DNA of 30,533 nt from JAEUKQ01 sp964414755 (GTDB taxonomy: Bacteria; Pseudomonadota; Alphaproteobacteria; JAEUKQ01). The position numbers and the translations under genes were made by a program. Location of the stretch: contig CAYPXH010000016.1 of assembly GCA_964414755.1 (NCBI GenBank), forward strand, positions 1 through 30,533, written 5' to 3'. The notes beneath the pieces were generated by a model. The model worked only from the letters and a program-made list of their open reading frames with translations, was not told where the DNA came from and searched no databases. This document shows, one piece after another, positions 8,407 through 17,229 of this stretch (positions are counted from its first letter, which is position 1; each line of letters opens with the position of its first letter).

Positions 8407-9188
8407 GCAAAAACCTGCTGCAACTTTTTGAACGTTGGGTAATGGGTAAAATCAAGATGTAAAGGTGTAATTGAAATATAATGATTATCAACCGCGGTTA
8501 AATCGTCCATTTGCCCATTTTGTCTTGATGCGTGGTCACTGAAATCACCGATCCAAAGATATGGCCTGCCTGTTGGATCTTTGACGGGATGAACCTGGAC
8601 GTTTCCGGCACGCCACCCCTGCGCTGTCAGCTTTATGCCTTTAACATCAGCAACCGGGCAATGCGGAAAATTAACGTTGAGCAACACGCCACTAGGCCAA
8701 TCAAAATGCCTAAGTTTTTCAAGAACGACGGGAATATAATGTTCGGCTATCGTCCAGTAAACATGCTGTTCATGACGTAGTTGATTAAAGGCAATTGCTG
8801 GAATCCCAAGCAACGTTGCTTCCATAGCGGCTGCTACCGTTCCAGAATAGCCAATATCTTCGGCCAAGTTAGCCCCGCGATTAACCCCTGATACAACCAA
8901 ATCTGGCCTGCGCCCTGTAATTAGGTGATTAACAGCCAGTAAAACACTATCGGTTGGTGTTCCTTCAACAGCAAAGCGACGTGACGATAGATGTCTTACC
9001 TCAACCGGTCGCCGAATGGTTAAAGAATGGCTGGTTGCGCTTTGTTCGGTTGTTGGTGCGGATACCCAAACATCTTTCGTGATGGACTGTACCGCCTTTT
9101 GTAATACTTTGATCCCAGGCGCCAAGATACCATCATCATTGGTTACCAAAATACGCAATTTTTCAAGATTTTCCAGATTCTTTACCAT
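8403..9188 (-). CDS. surE: 5'/3'-nucleotidase SurE
   Basis: A 261-residue SurE-family metal-dependent phosphatase acting on nucleoside monophosphates. The N terminus has the metal-binding ILVTNDDGILAPG, with adjacent Asp residues. SGVNRGANLAEDIGYSGTV carries the conserved Asn and the active-site loop, followed by AAAMEATLLGIPAIAFNQ. SITPLHLDFTHY is typical of the C-terminal region. The ATG follows the serS stop with no gap (TAAATG), and the end overlaps pcm by 4 bases, so it sits inside a tightly coupled serS-surE-pcm run. Confidence 0.95.
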   Translation of the reverse strand: MVKNLENLEKLRILVTNDDGILAPGIKVLQKAVQSITKDVWVSAPTTEQSATSHSLTIRRPVEVRHLSSRRFAVEGTPTDSVLLAVNHLITGRRPDLVVSGVNRGANLAEDIGYSGTVAAAMEATLLGIPAIAFNQLRHEQHVYWTIAEHYIPVVLEKLRHFDWPSGVLLNVNFPHCPVADVKGIKLTAQGWRAGNVQVHPVKDPTGRPYLWIGDFSDHASRQNGQMDDLTAVDNHYISITPLHLDFTHYPTFKKLQQVFA

Positions 9189-10457
9189 TTAGCCAATCAC
9201 CTTTAAACCATCCATATATTTCTGTAAAGCGGATGGTATAGCAATTTTTCCATCAGCTTGCTGATAATTTTCAAGAACGGCAATCATGGTACGCCCAACC
9301 GCCAAGCCCGACCCATTTAGTGTATGAACAAACTGGGTGTTTTTTTGACCCTTACTGCGAAACTTGGCTTGCATACGTCGTGCTTGGTAATCGCCACAAT
9401 TAGAACAACTGGAAATTTCACGGTACAGTTTTTGCCCGGGTAGCCAAACCTCTAAATCATATGTTTTTTGTGATGTTGCACCCATATCACCCGAACACAA
9501 TAACATACGACGATAGGGCAGCTCTAATCGCTCAAGCACCGCTTCAGCGCAACTTGTCATACGCTCGTGCTCGGCAACCGAATGTTCAGGGGCCGTAATG
9601 CTAACCAATTCGACTTTGCTAAACTGATGCTGGCGCAACATACCTTTGGTATCACGCCCTGCTGCTCCTGCTTCTGAACGAAAGCACGGTGTCCAGGCCG
9701 TTACGCGCAGGGGTAATTGGGTTTCATCAAGTATTTGACTTGCAACTAGGTTGGTTAATGGCACCTCGGCCGTAGGTATCAGCCACAAACCGCTGGTTGT
9801 TCTGAAAAGGTCATCTGCAAATTTTGGCAATTGGCCGGTGCCAATTAACGCATGATCTCGCACCATAAAGGGGGGCAATATTTCGGTATAACCAAATTCG
9901 TTGGTATGAATATCAAGCATAAAATAAGCCAACGCCCTTTCAAGTTTAGCCAAGCTTCCCTTAAGAACCACAAAGCGGGCACCCGATAAATTGGCGGCAC
10001 TTGTAAAATCCATTAAGCGCAATTTTTCACCCAACTCATCGTGCAGTTTGGGTGTAAAGGCAAAGTTGGTTAACCTGCCCCATTTTTTTATTTCTACATT
10101 TCCGGTTTCATTATGACCAAAGGGAACATCTTTGGCCGGAATATTTGGAAGATACAACAAAAATTGATCCAGGCGTTCACTTAATTCGCGTTCTTTTTTT
10201 TCATAACTTTCCATCCTGGCCTTGATATCGGCAACCTGAACCATTAATTTATCGGCCAGTTCCTTATTTTGTCGCAACTGGCTAATTTCTCGGGACAAAT
10301 CATTGCGCTTTTGCTGCAGGTTTTGCAACTCGGTTATGGTGGTGCGACGCTCACCATCAATTTTTAATATCTCATCAACATCAGCCTTAACATGACGTTT
10401 GACAAGATATTCTTTAAATTCTTTTGGATTATCACGCACAAATTTTATATCAATCAT
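9189..10457 (-). CDS. serS: Serine--tRNA ligase
   Basis: A 422-residue class II seryl-tRNA synthetase that charges tRNA-Ser (and tRNA-Sec where present) with serine in the cytoplasm. It begins MIDIKFVRDNPKEFKEYLV. The N-terminal ~110 residues, rich in Lys, Glu, Gln and Leu, form the tRNA-binding coiled-coil arm. The catalytic domain shows TAEVPLTNL, motif 2 (FRSEAGAAGRDTKGMLRQHQ) and motif 3 (LNGSGLAVGRTMIAVLENYQ). Length and motifs are normal. It lies 84 bases after tatC and directly before surE, a standard alphaproteobacterial neighbourhood. Confidence 0.97.
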   Translation of the reverse strand: MIDIKFVRDNPKEFKEYLVKRHVKADVDEILKIDGERRTTITELQNLQQKRNDLSREISQLRQNKELADKLMVQVADIKARMESYEKKERELSERLDQFLLYLPNIPAKDVPFGHNETGNVEIKKWGRLTNFAFTPKLHDELGEKLRLMDFTSAANLSGARFVVLKGSLAKLERALAYFMLDIHTNEFGYTEILPPFMVRDHALIGTGQLPKFADDLFRTTSGLWLIPTAEVPLTNLVASQILDETQLPLRVTAWTPCFRSEAGAAGRDTKGMLRQHQFSKVELVSITAPEHSVAEHERMTSCAEAVLERLELPYRRMLLCSGDMGATSQKTYDLEVWLPGQKLYREISSCSNCGDYQARRMQAKFRSKGQKNTQFVHTLNGSGLAVGRTMIAVLENYQQADGKIAIPSALQKYMDGLKVIG

Positions 10458-10541
10458 GTTGGTTCCGCCGTTACGTTCAAAAATATGCTTTTAAGTGTCA
10501 GGTGTTCCAGCTTTTTGTCAAGCGCCGGATGCGCGATGTTG

Positions 10542-11312
10542 TCATTTTTCGTTGTTTAAGCGCTTACGTTCAATAATTCGCGCTGCGATTATGGCGATTT
10601 CGTATAATAAAACCAAAGGTACGGCCAGGGCAATTTGGCTGAAAGGATCCGGCGGGGTTACAATCGCTGCCACAATAAAGACCAAAACGATCGCATGACG
10701 CCTTTTTTGTGACAGAGTCTTGGCTTTCATAATCCCTGCCCTAACCAATAAAACCAGCAAAACTGGTAATTGGAAGCAAATGCCAAAAGCAAAAATCAAC
10801 TTAATAATAAGCCCGACATATTCGCTAACTTTGCCTTCAAACTCGACCGGCAAAGCCCCTATATTGCCCCCGGTCTGAAAACTAAGCAAAAACTCCCACC
10901 CATATGGCAGTAAAACATAATACAATAAAGCTGCCCCCAACACAAATAACAAGGGACTTGCAATTAAGAATGGAAGTACCACCAATTTTTCTTGCCGATA
11001 CAGGCCTGGAGCAATGAATTTCCAGAACTGGTTTGCAAATAAAGGAAAGGAAAGCGATAGTGCGGTAAAAAAAGCCAATTTGATCTGGGTAAATAAAAAT
11101 TCGGTAAGGTCGGTAAAAATAAAACGGCGCCCTGTTTGTTGCATAAGGATATTTGCAAGCGGCTGAGCTAAAAAATTAAAAATTTCTTGGGCAAAATAAA
11201 AGCAAATGATAAAAATAAATACAAAAATTAATAAGCTGTACAATAACCGCCGTCGCAATTCCAGCACATGATCCATCAAGGGCATTGACTTATCATCACC
11301 TGTTTTTGTCAT
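10542..11312 (-). CDS. tatC: Sec-independent translocase TatC
   Basis: A 256-residue, six-helix inner-membrane protein. It is the core receptor that recognises twin-arginine signal peptides. The conserved N-terminal MDHVLELRRRLL precedes TM1. The first periplasmic loop is followed by FTDLTEFL, and the FWKFIAPGLYRQEK loop contains the conserved Glu involved in signal-peptide binding. VFIVAAIVTPPDPFSQ is characteristic of the TM5 region. The start codon overlaps the tatB stop (ATGA), giving a tatA-tatB-tatC operon in the usual order. Confidence 0.97.
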   Translation of the reverse strand: MTKTGDDKSMPLMDHVLELRRRLLYSLLIFVFIFIICFYFAQEIFNFLAQPLANILMQQTGRRFIFTDLTEFLFTQIKLAFFTALSLSFPLFANQFWKFIAPGLYRQEKLVVLPFLIASPLLFVLGAALLYYVLLPYGWEFLLSFQTGGNIGALPVEFEGKVSEYVGLIIKLIFAFGICFQLPVLLVLLVRAGIMKAKTLSQKRRHAIVLVFIVAAIVTPPDPFSQIALAVPLVLLYEIAIIAARIIERKRLNNEK

Positions 11313-11677
11313 GATTCCTTACGACCATCTACAGTACTGGTTGTTTTTTCTGGTTCGTTATTTGCATTGTTTATTAGGTTATTATCCCTACCCACAACAG
11401 GTATATCTTGCATGTTAGGTAACCCCATTTTTTCCTGAACCTGCTGAGCTATAGTATTGGGATTTGTTTTTTCGAGGGTGCGGCGCACCTCGTCTAATTC
11501 GGTTTCGTGAATAATTTGATTGACGCCACGCTGAAAATCACCGGCTAACCCACGAATGCGCCTTATAAAACCAGTAACAGCTTTTAATACATCGGGTATT
11601 TCCTTTGGTCCTAGTAAAACTAGCGCCAAAAGAGCAATAATAAAAATTTCGCTCCAACCAATGTCAAACATACGCAA
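11309..11677 (-). CDS. tatB: Sec-independent translocase TatB
   Basis: A 122-residue TatB, partner of TatC in the receptor complex for folded Tat substrates. It begins MRMFDIGWSEIFIIALLALV and has the hinge LLGPKEIPDVLKAVTGFIRR after a single N-terminal membrane helix. The Glu inside that helix (in WSEIF) separates TatB from TatA. An amphipathic helix and a long charged cytoplasmic tail follow. It lies 31 bases after tatA and overlaps tatC by 4 bases. Confidence 0.94.
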   Translation of the reverse strand: MRMFDIGWSEIFIIALLALVLLGPKEIPDVLKAVTGFIRRIRGLAGDFQRGVNQIIHETELDEVRRTLEKTNPNTIAQQVQEKMGLPNMQDIPVVGRDNNLINNANNEPEKTTSTVDGRKES

Positions 11678-11708
11678 ACACCCCTAACAATTGTGGCTGT
11701 CAAAAAAC

Positions 11709-11930
11709 CTAGGATGTTTTTTCTTCGTCCTTGCTGTTTTGCTTGGCATTTTCAACAGCTGGCTTTTCTTGGTTATTGCTGGCAGATTTATCTTCTTTCA
11801 ATCCTTTTTTGAACGCTGTAATTCCCTGACCTAAATCCCGCATCAGTTTGGGAATCTTACCACCACCACCAAACAGCACCAACACAACAACAAGCACAAT
11901 TAACCAATGGATCCAACTCCAACTTCCCAT
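11709..11930 (-). CDS. tatA: Sec-independent translocase TatA
   Basis: A 73-residue pore-forming Tat component. It has a short N-terminal membrane helix (WIHWLIVLVVVLVLF) and a glycine-rich hinge, FGGGGKIPKLMRDLGQGI. The amphipathic helix GITAFKKGLKED and an acidic/Lys-rich tail follow. GGAG lies 6 bases before the ATG. It is first in the tatABC-serS-surE-pcm run, with a candidate promoter at 12008-12035. The FGGGGK hinge is extended by one glycine relative to the common FGxxKLP form, and the helix-breaking role is kept. Confidence 0.95.
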   Translation of the reverse strand: MGSWSWIHWLIVLVVVLVLFGGGGKIPKLMRDLGQGITAFKKGLKEDKSASNNQEKPAVENAKQNSKDEEKTS

Positions 11931-12007
11931 TTATTACTCCATCAAAAACGTTCAAACTGCACCAACCGGGCATCATGCAACCCACACAAGCCGAAATGCT
12001 GACAAAT

Positions 12008-12035
12008 ATTTTACATTATCTATGTTGATTAACAA
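12008..12035 (-). promoter_or_regulatory. Candidate promoter for tatABC-serS-surE-pcm
   Basis: On the minus strand, TTGTTA (12035-12030) and TAAAAT (12013-12008) are spaced 16 bases apart, about 77 bases upstream of tatA. A terminator at 12094-12123 shields this operon from the upstream gene, so a promoter is needed here. Confidence 0.45.
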
Positions 12036-12093
12036 TTTTAATTATCAATAACGCAATTGCCATCATAAATTGAACTTGATCTATTACACAAGA

Positions 12094-12123
12094 AAAAACC
12101 GGAAGCTATAACTTCCGGTTTTT
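12094..12123. terminator. Bidirectional rho-independent terminator after the beta-barrel gene
   Basis: A 12-bp perfect stem AAAAACCGGAAG / CTTCCGGTTTTT with a 6-base loop has T runs in both directions. It lies 33 bases past the stop of the minus-strand outer-membrane protein gene and before the tat operon. Confidence 0.92.
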
Positions 12124-12155
12124 ACAAATATACTTTTTCCAAAAACTCTAAATTA

Positions 12156-12806
12156 TTAGAAAGTATAACGAATTCCAAAACCAATTTGGTGGGCATTAAA
12201 ATCGGCTTTAATCTTTACACCACCATCGTTCTTAACTTTAGCTGGAACGGTTTGATAGTACCTATATTCAAAAGTTAGGTCCAGATTATTTGTTAGGCCA
12301 TAGCTAACACCTGTCATAAATTGGTAGGCAAAAGCATTGTTGTTACCCTTTATGAGTTTAGGATCGGTACCTTCTAAATGATAGTTTTTAGCACCAATTA
12401 TTGATAACCCCAAACCACCCCCAACAAAGAATTCAAAATTATCGCTTAAAGGGATATCTACATACAAATTCGACATTATCGTAAATTGGCGGACTGTACC
12501 ATTTGTTTCAGCTGATGCACCAAGAAAATTAAGATTCTTAGCACCTTGAAATTTATAACCTAATTCAAATTCAGAACGCAAATATTTACCCCAATCATAC
12601 CCAACCGCAGCATTTAATGCAAAACCGGTTTTGAATTTTTGGTGCAGAATACCCAAGCCCTCAATCTCTAGATTATTTTGTGAGCTTGGGCTAAAAAACA
12701 TAGAGGTCTTTAATCCAACATAAAGACCCTTGTCTTGCGCTTGTACAGAAGTAGTTAGGACACTAACACCTGCTAAAAGTGTAAGCATAAAATATGATTT
12801 TTTCAT
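12156..12806 (-). CDS. Outer-membrane beta-barrel protein (small porin-like family)
   Basis: A 216-residue outer-membrane protein. It has a signal peptide (MKKSYFMLTLLAGVSVLTTS, likely cleaved after SVQA), then alternating amphipathic strands with frequent Gly and aromatic residues, such as GLYVGLKTSMFF, GFALNAAVGYDW and RSEFELGYKF. FEFFVGGGLGLSII and LDLTFEYRYYQT follow. It ends HQIGFGIRYTF with the terminal Phe required for BAM-dependent assembly. The size fits an eight-stranded barrel. There is no OmpA-type peptidoglycan-binding domain. It may resemble Omp25/Msp-type surface antigens of Alphaproteobacteria, but no specific function can be assigned. The gene is monocistronic: its own terminator follows, and AGGGGA lies 8 bases before the ATG. 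It interrupts the conserved nagZ-tatA neighbourhood. Confidence 0.8.
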   Translation of the reverse strand: MKKSYFMLTLLAGVSVLTTSVQAQDKGLYVGLKTSMFFSPSSQNNLEIEGLGILHQKFKTGFALNAAVGYDWGKYLRSEFELGYKFQGAKNLNFLGASAETNGTVRQFTIMSNLYVDIPLSDNFEFFVGGGLGLSIIGAKNYHLEGTDPKLIKGNNNAFAYQFMTGVSYGLTNNLDLTFEYRYYQTVPAKVKNDGGVKIKADFNAHQIGFGIRYTF

Positions 12807-13001
12807 AATTAATAATCCCCTGACATTAAAAAAATATTAATAGTATATTACAACATTGCATAATTGCAGTCACGTCATAGTGGTATAAAACAAACAGATT
12901 AATTTTTTATTAATTTTTTTGCTACCTAAAGCAAATAACATTTTGTTACAGTATATAACGTAATTTTTTTACTTATCATTATAAAAACATAACAAAAAAT
13001 A

Positions 13002-13964
13002 TTATATACCTTGGGTTAACAAATGTTGATGATGCAACATATTCAATAAATGTTCGGTTACCACATCAATTGATCCGGCCGCTGTGAAAACCTGTTCCAT
13101 CTCGCCTAAATCGCCATTACAATGCAAAACAAGCTGACATCCCGCTGATAACGATTTTCGGGTACGTTCGGATATAATACCCGATAACGCTTTCATTGAA
13201 AGATCATCCGACAACAATATTCCCTGAAACCCAATGATATCGCGAATAACTTTTTTAATAAGAACTGGCGATGTTGTAACGGGATGGTCGGGATCAATTC
13301 TGTCAATCTGGATATGGGCGGTCATAGCCATAGGCATATCAGCCAGCAACTGAAATGGCTTAAAATCGGTTTTTTTCATCACCGTCAAATCTTCCGTAAT
13401 ACGCGGTAGATGGTGATGGCTGTCAACCTGTGCACGCCCATGGCCTGGAATGTGCTTTATTATTGGCAAAATATGTTGATTCAAATAAGTCTCGGCCATA
13501 CAGCGCCCAAGCTTGGCAACAATATCTGGATCTGATGAAAAAGCCCTATCACCAATAATTGGGTCTTGTCCATCAATAATCAAATCAAGCACGGGGGCAC
13601 AAACCGCATTAAGCCCAAGATCGGTAAGTTCGCGGGCAATTAACACTGCATTATTAGCCAACTCTTGTTTGGCCTTTTGTGGATCCTTAATCCACAAATC
13701 ACCAAAATACTTTGCAGGCGGAGGAAGCCGCCAATGGGGTGGTTTTAACCGACAAACACGACCACCTTCTTGATCAATAAGAAAAAGGAACTTACGGCTG
13801 CCATAAAACTGACAAATCGATGAGATTAGATGCCGAACCTGTTTAGGTTCATCAATATTGCGGCCAAAAATAATAAAACCTGCTGGACGAAAATGTTTTA
13901 AAAGCTGTTTTTCAGCCGAACTTAAAACAAGCCCCCCTAACCCAACGATAATTGGTGCGATCAT
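13002..13964 (-). CDS. nagZ: Beta-N-acetylhexosaminidase NagZ
   Basis: A 320-residue glycoside hydrolase family 3 enzyme. It removes N-acetylglucosamine from anhydromuropeptides during cytoplasmic peptidoglycan recycling. The visible motifs are PAGFIIFGRN (28-36), DQEGGRV (64-70), and the catalytic loop KHIPGHG (170-176) with DSHHH (181-185). The nucleophile lies in SDDLSM (252-257). A start at 13964 is preferred because ATGA overlaps the stop of the SPOR gene and because family members begin close to this point. An alternative at 13985 adds seven unconserved residues. It follows argS and the SPOR gene, as in other Alphaproteobacteria. Confidence 0.94.
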   Translation of the reverse strand: MIAPIIVGLGGLVLSSAEKQLLKHFRPAGFIIFGRNIDEPKQVRHLISSICQFYGSRKFLFLIDQEGGRVCRLKPPHWRLPPPAKYFGDLWIKDPQKAKQELANNAVLIARELTDLGLNAVCAPVLDLIIDGQDPIIGDRAFSSDPDIVAKLGRCMAETYLNQHILPIIKHIPGHGRAQVDSHHHLPRITEDLTVMKKTDFKPFQLLADMPMAMTAHIQIDRIDPDHPVTTSPVLIKKVIRDIIGFQGILLSDDLSMKALSGIISERTRKSLSAGCQLVLHCNGDLGEMEQVFTAAGSIDVVTEHLLNMLHHQHLLTQGI

Positions 13965-15400
13965 GGCATTGACGCAACAATGCAATCTTGACCCTTGTTC
14001 TTAATATTTTGGCAAAGAACATTGGCTGTATTGCGATCTGCAACTGGTCCAGCAACGACACGGTAGGTAAAGCCCTTGTTTGCACCCAAATCAACTTTTT
14101 TTACCTGCATTTTTACCGTTCCCAACACAGCCGACAAATCGCGCTCAAACTTAGTGGCGGCGGCTTGGGCACCATCAGGTGATCGTACCGAGGCTAACTG
14201 GGCATAATAAATTCCAACAGGACCAGATGTTATTTGAGTATTATTGACGACATTATTATTCGTGTTATTGACAACAGGTGTTTGAAGAGCGGCACTCTGC
14301 ACAGCTGGTTTCAATGGCGGCAATTCCATAACAATTGTTGCCGTAGCAGCACCGGATACGTTCGCATCAGAAACACCCGTTACACTAGCAGGATTACTAT
14401 TTCCACTATTTTGGTTCACAGCAACTTGTTCGACTGGGTTTATTGGATTTTCGGGCCCGGGTAATAACGTTTCAATACGATCTGGACTGGTGTTAGAGCC
14501 TGTTATGCCCTGATAAATCTGTAAATCCTGGGCATTGTTTTCCCCAGCGGCAGGTTTAACCCTGATGGGCGTTACATCCGCTGTAATAATTGGTAATGAA
14601 TCGGGGTTAACAGGAACTTGGTTTCTACTTCCTGGCCATGCAATCACCGCAACTGCAATCACTAAAAGTGCTCCAACACCCGAAAAAATTACAACTCGAC
14701 GTCGATTGTTATGTGCAGCTTCTGGCTTAACTTGTCCAGCGGAAGGATTGGTTGTTGCAGATCCACCCTGCAAGAATTGGGGTACATTATCTTCGTAACT
14801 ATCTGTGGATTCCGGTTGAGTTTGGCTTGTTACAATGTCGACATCATCGGCTGACATATTTTCTTGATATTCGTCATATTCATCCAAATTACCTGAATCA
14901 TCACTATCGCGCCCCGAATCATAAGCAGAGTTTGGCTGTTGGACTGGCTGCTGATATTTTGTTTGGTTAACAAAAGGTGCTTCTGTCTTGCCGGCGCTGG
15001 CTACTGTATGAAGATTTGTTTTGGTATAGCCGACATGTAGTTGATCATTTTGGTTTGTATCATGATTGCTGTTAACCGAATAATCGTCCTCGCCTACTAC
15101 CCCATGTTGATCAACATTTACTTCACCAACCTGCATTTCTTGATTGTCATCAACGTTATAAGCAGCTTGATGGACAGGAAAAGATGGTTCATCTAATTGA
15201 AGCGTAAGTCCCTGTTTTGCAACCGGGCTGTCTTCACGCCAGTCTTCCATATCAATATGGCGGTTAATCCGCGGATTACCTAATGTATGGCGGTATGACT
15301 GATTCGGAAATTCATCAACAGGCACTGTTTTTGCCCCATTCTCATTTATCTGTGAATTGTCTAAATAGCCTTGCTTATAGGCTGGTTGTGCTGGGCTCAT
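13961..15400 (-). CDS. SPOR-domain membrane protein
   Basis: A 479-residue bitopic protein. The N-terminal ~230 residues are cytoplasmic, low-complexity and rich in Asn, Gln, Asp and Glu. One membrane helix (about 233-255, RRRVVIFSGVGALLVIAVAV) has a positive flank. A Pro/Asn/Val-rich periplasmic linker follows, then a C-terminal SPOR domain (about 395-478) that includes GIYYAQLASVRSPDGAQAAA, YRVVAGPVADRNTANVLC and the ending CIVASMP. SPOR domains bind peptidoglycan stripped of stem peptides at the septum, so a cell-division or wall role is expected. The start at 15400 is chosen because GGAG lies 7 bases upstream; it overlaps argS by 26 bases. An alternative ATG at 15424 lacks this. Two Cys lie in the SPOR domain (VLC, DC), at a spacing seen in some disulfide-bearing SPOR domains. 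Confidence 0.85.
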   Translation of the reverse strand: MSPAQPAYKQGYLDNSQINENGAKTVPVDEFPNQSYRHTLGNPRINRHIDMEDWREDSPVAKQGLTLQLDEPSFPVHQAAYNVDDNQEMQVGEVNVDQHGVVGEDDYSVNSNHDTNQNDQLHVGYTKTNLHTVASAGKTEAPFVNQTKYQQPVQQPNSAYDSGRDSDDSGNLDEYDEYQENMSADDVDIVTSQTQPESTDSYEDNVPQFLQGGSATTNPSAGQVKPEAAHNNRRRVVIFSGVGALLVIAVAVIAWPGSRNQVPVNPDSLPIITADVTPIRVKPAAGENNAQDLQIYQGITGSNTSPDRIETLLPGPENPINPVEQVAVNQNSGNSNPASVTGVSDANVSGAATATIVMELPPLKPAVQSAALQTPVVNNTNNNVVNNTQITSGPVGIYYAQLASVRSPDGAQAAATKFERDLSAVLGTVKMQVKKVDLGANKGFTYRVVAGPVADRNTANVLCQNIKNKGQDCIVASMP

Positions 15401-17156
15401 ATTGCATCTCCGTAACCGGTTCAACCCCCATGATTTTCAGACCGCATCTTATCACAATTCCAACACTATGCACTAGTGCCAATCGCGCTAATGTTACGTC
15501 CGCTTGTTCGGGGACAATAAAACGCAGATTACTTTCGTCTTTGCCTTTTCCTTTGGTATACAGCACATGGAAAAGATGCGCCACCTCATAAAGATAATAT
15601 GCAATACGGTGGGGTTCTTGGGCTTGGGCTGCAGACTCAACAACCTTAGGCCAAGTTCCCAACATTTTTATCAAAGCCATCTCAGCCTCGTCAGTTAGCT
15701 GATTGAACTGTGCATTTGGCAAATCACGCTCATCAATCAACAATTGTGGAAAATCTCTTTTCAGCCGACGCCACACAGAACATGTACGGGCGTGGGCATA
15801 CTGGACGTAATAAACCGGATTGTCCCGCGATTGATCAATGACTTTTGTTAGGTCAAAATCAAGGGGAGCATCATTTTTACGGGTCAGCATGATAAAGCGT
15901 ACGACATCCCGTCCAACTTCATCCATTACTTCTCGTAAAGTTATAAAGGTACCAGCCCTTTTTGACATTTTAACTGGTTGACCATCACGCAAAAGACGTA
16001 CCATCTGACAGATTCTGGCTTCAAATCGAGCCTGACTTGCGGTTATTGCCGCAACTGCCGCCTGTAACCTTTTAACATATCCGGCATGATCGGCACCCCA
16101 AACGTTAATAAGGACCTTATCACCGCGCCGAAATTTACTAAATTGATAGGCTATATCCGTTGCAAAATACGTCCAACTTCCATCGGATTTACGCAGTGGC
16201 CGATCGACATCATCACCAAAAGAAGTTGATCGAAACAGCATTTGTGGCCTTGGTTCCCAATCTTCGGGGGCTTTTGTACCCTTGGGGGCTTCAAGAATAC
16301 CCGTATAGATTAAACCCATTTTTTCTAACTCAGCGATTGCCTTATCTACCCCACCTGCGTCAATCAGCGCTTTTTCCGACGAAAAAAGATCATGTTTGAT
16401 ACCAAGTTCAAGCAAATCTGTTTTAATATTTTGCATCATCATATGAACAGCATATTGACGAAAAACAGGTATCCAATCCTTGGATGGCTGATTTAACCAT
16501 TTGCGCCCGTCTTTCTTGGCAATAGTAGCGCCAACATCTTTCAAATATTCACCAGGGTAATAACCACTTGGTATCTCACCAATATCGATCCCTAATGCTT
16601 CTTGATAGCGTAAATAGCATGAATTTGCCAATACATCGACCTGAGCACCAGCATCGTTAATGTAATATTCTTTGGTAACATGGTATCCTGCTTTCAGCAG
16701 CAATGACGCTAATGCATCACCTACAACCGCCCCACGTGCATGTGCCAAATGCAACGGACCAGTTGGATTGGCAGAAACATATTCAACATTAATACGTTTG
16801 CCTTGTCCAATTTGGCTATCGCCATAATTCATATCGGACTTAATAATATGGTGAAGAACCTGGCGCCAACTTTGTTCATGCAAACGACAATTGATAAAAC
16901 CTGGCGCCACTACTTCAACTGCAGCCACATCACGATAGGTTTTAATCTGGTCAATAAGCTTATTGGCAACCTCGATAGGTGATAGGCGCAACTTTTTACC
17001 TATGATGAGTGCCGCATTGGTACTTAAATCACCAAATTTGCTATCACGAGGCTGTTCAACCTGTACTGCACTAAAATCACCAGATTGATATTCATGCGGC
17101 CAAATCAAAGCAATGCTTTTCATCAACTGATGATAAAAAACTTTAAATAAATCCAT
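15375..17156 (-). CDS. argS: Arginine--tRNA ligase
   Basis: A 593-residue class I arginyl-tRNA synthetase that attaches arginine to tRNA-Arg in the cytoplasm. It has the N-terminal Add-1 domain that contacts the tRNA D-loop (FGDLSTNAALIIGKK). The HIGH-type motif is in PTGPLHLAHARGAVVGDAL (residues 131-149), and the KMSKS-type loop is VKMSKRAGTFITLREV near residue 400. The C-terminal anticodon-binding helical bundle includes VYYVQYAHARTCSVWRRL and ends near ALVHSVGIVIRCGLKIMGV. Length is normal. It lies 73 bases after dgt, with the SPOR gene overlapping its end. Confidence 0.97.
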   Translation of the reverse strand: MDLFKVFYHQLMKSIALIWPHEYQSGDFSAVQVEQPRDSKFGDLSTNAALIIGKKLRLSPIEVANKLIDQIKTYRDVAAVEVVAPGFINCRLHEQSWRQVLHHIIKSDMNYGDSQIGQGKRINVEYVSANPTGPLHLAHARGAVVGDALASLLLKAGYHVTKEYYINDAGAQVDVLANSCYLRYQEALGIDIGEIPSGYYPGEYLKDVGATIAKKDGRKWLNQPSKDWIPVFRQYAVHMMMQNIKTDLLELGIKHDLFSSEKALIDAGGVDKAIAELEKMGLIYTGILEAPKGTKAPEDWEPRPQMLFRSTSFGDDVDRPLRKSDGSWTYFATDIAYQFSKFRRGDKVLINVWGADHAGYVKRLQAAVAAITASQARFEARICQMVRLLRDGQPVKMSKRAGTFITLREVMDEVGRDVVRFIMLTRKNDAPLDFDLTKVIDQSRDNPVYYVQYAHARTCSVWRRLKRDFPQLLIDERDLPNAQFNQLTDEAEMALIKMLGTWPKVVESAAQAQEPHRIAYYLYEVAHLFHVLYTKGKGKDESNLRFIVPEQADVTLARLALVHSVGIVIRCGLKIMGVEPVTEMQYEPSTTSL

Positions 17157-17229
17157 AGTTACAAGCCTTAAACAGAAAAATTAAAAACTAATGCCTAAAT
17201 TAATAAATTAGCTTTTGTAATTTGCAACG

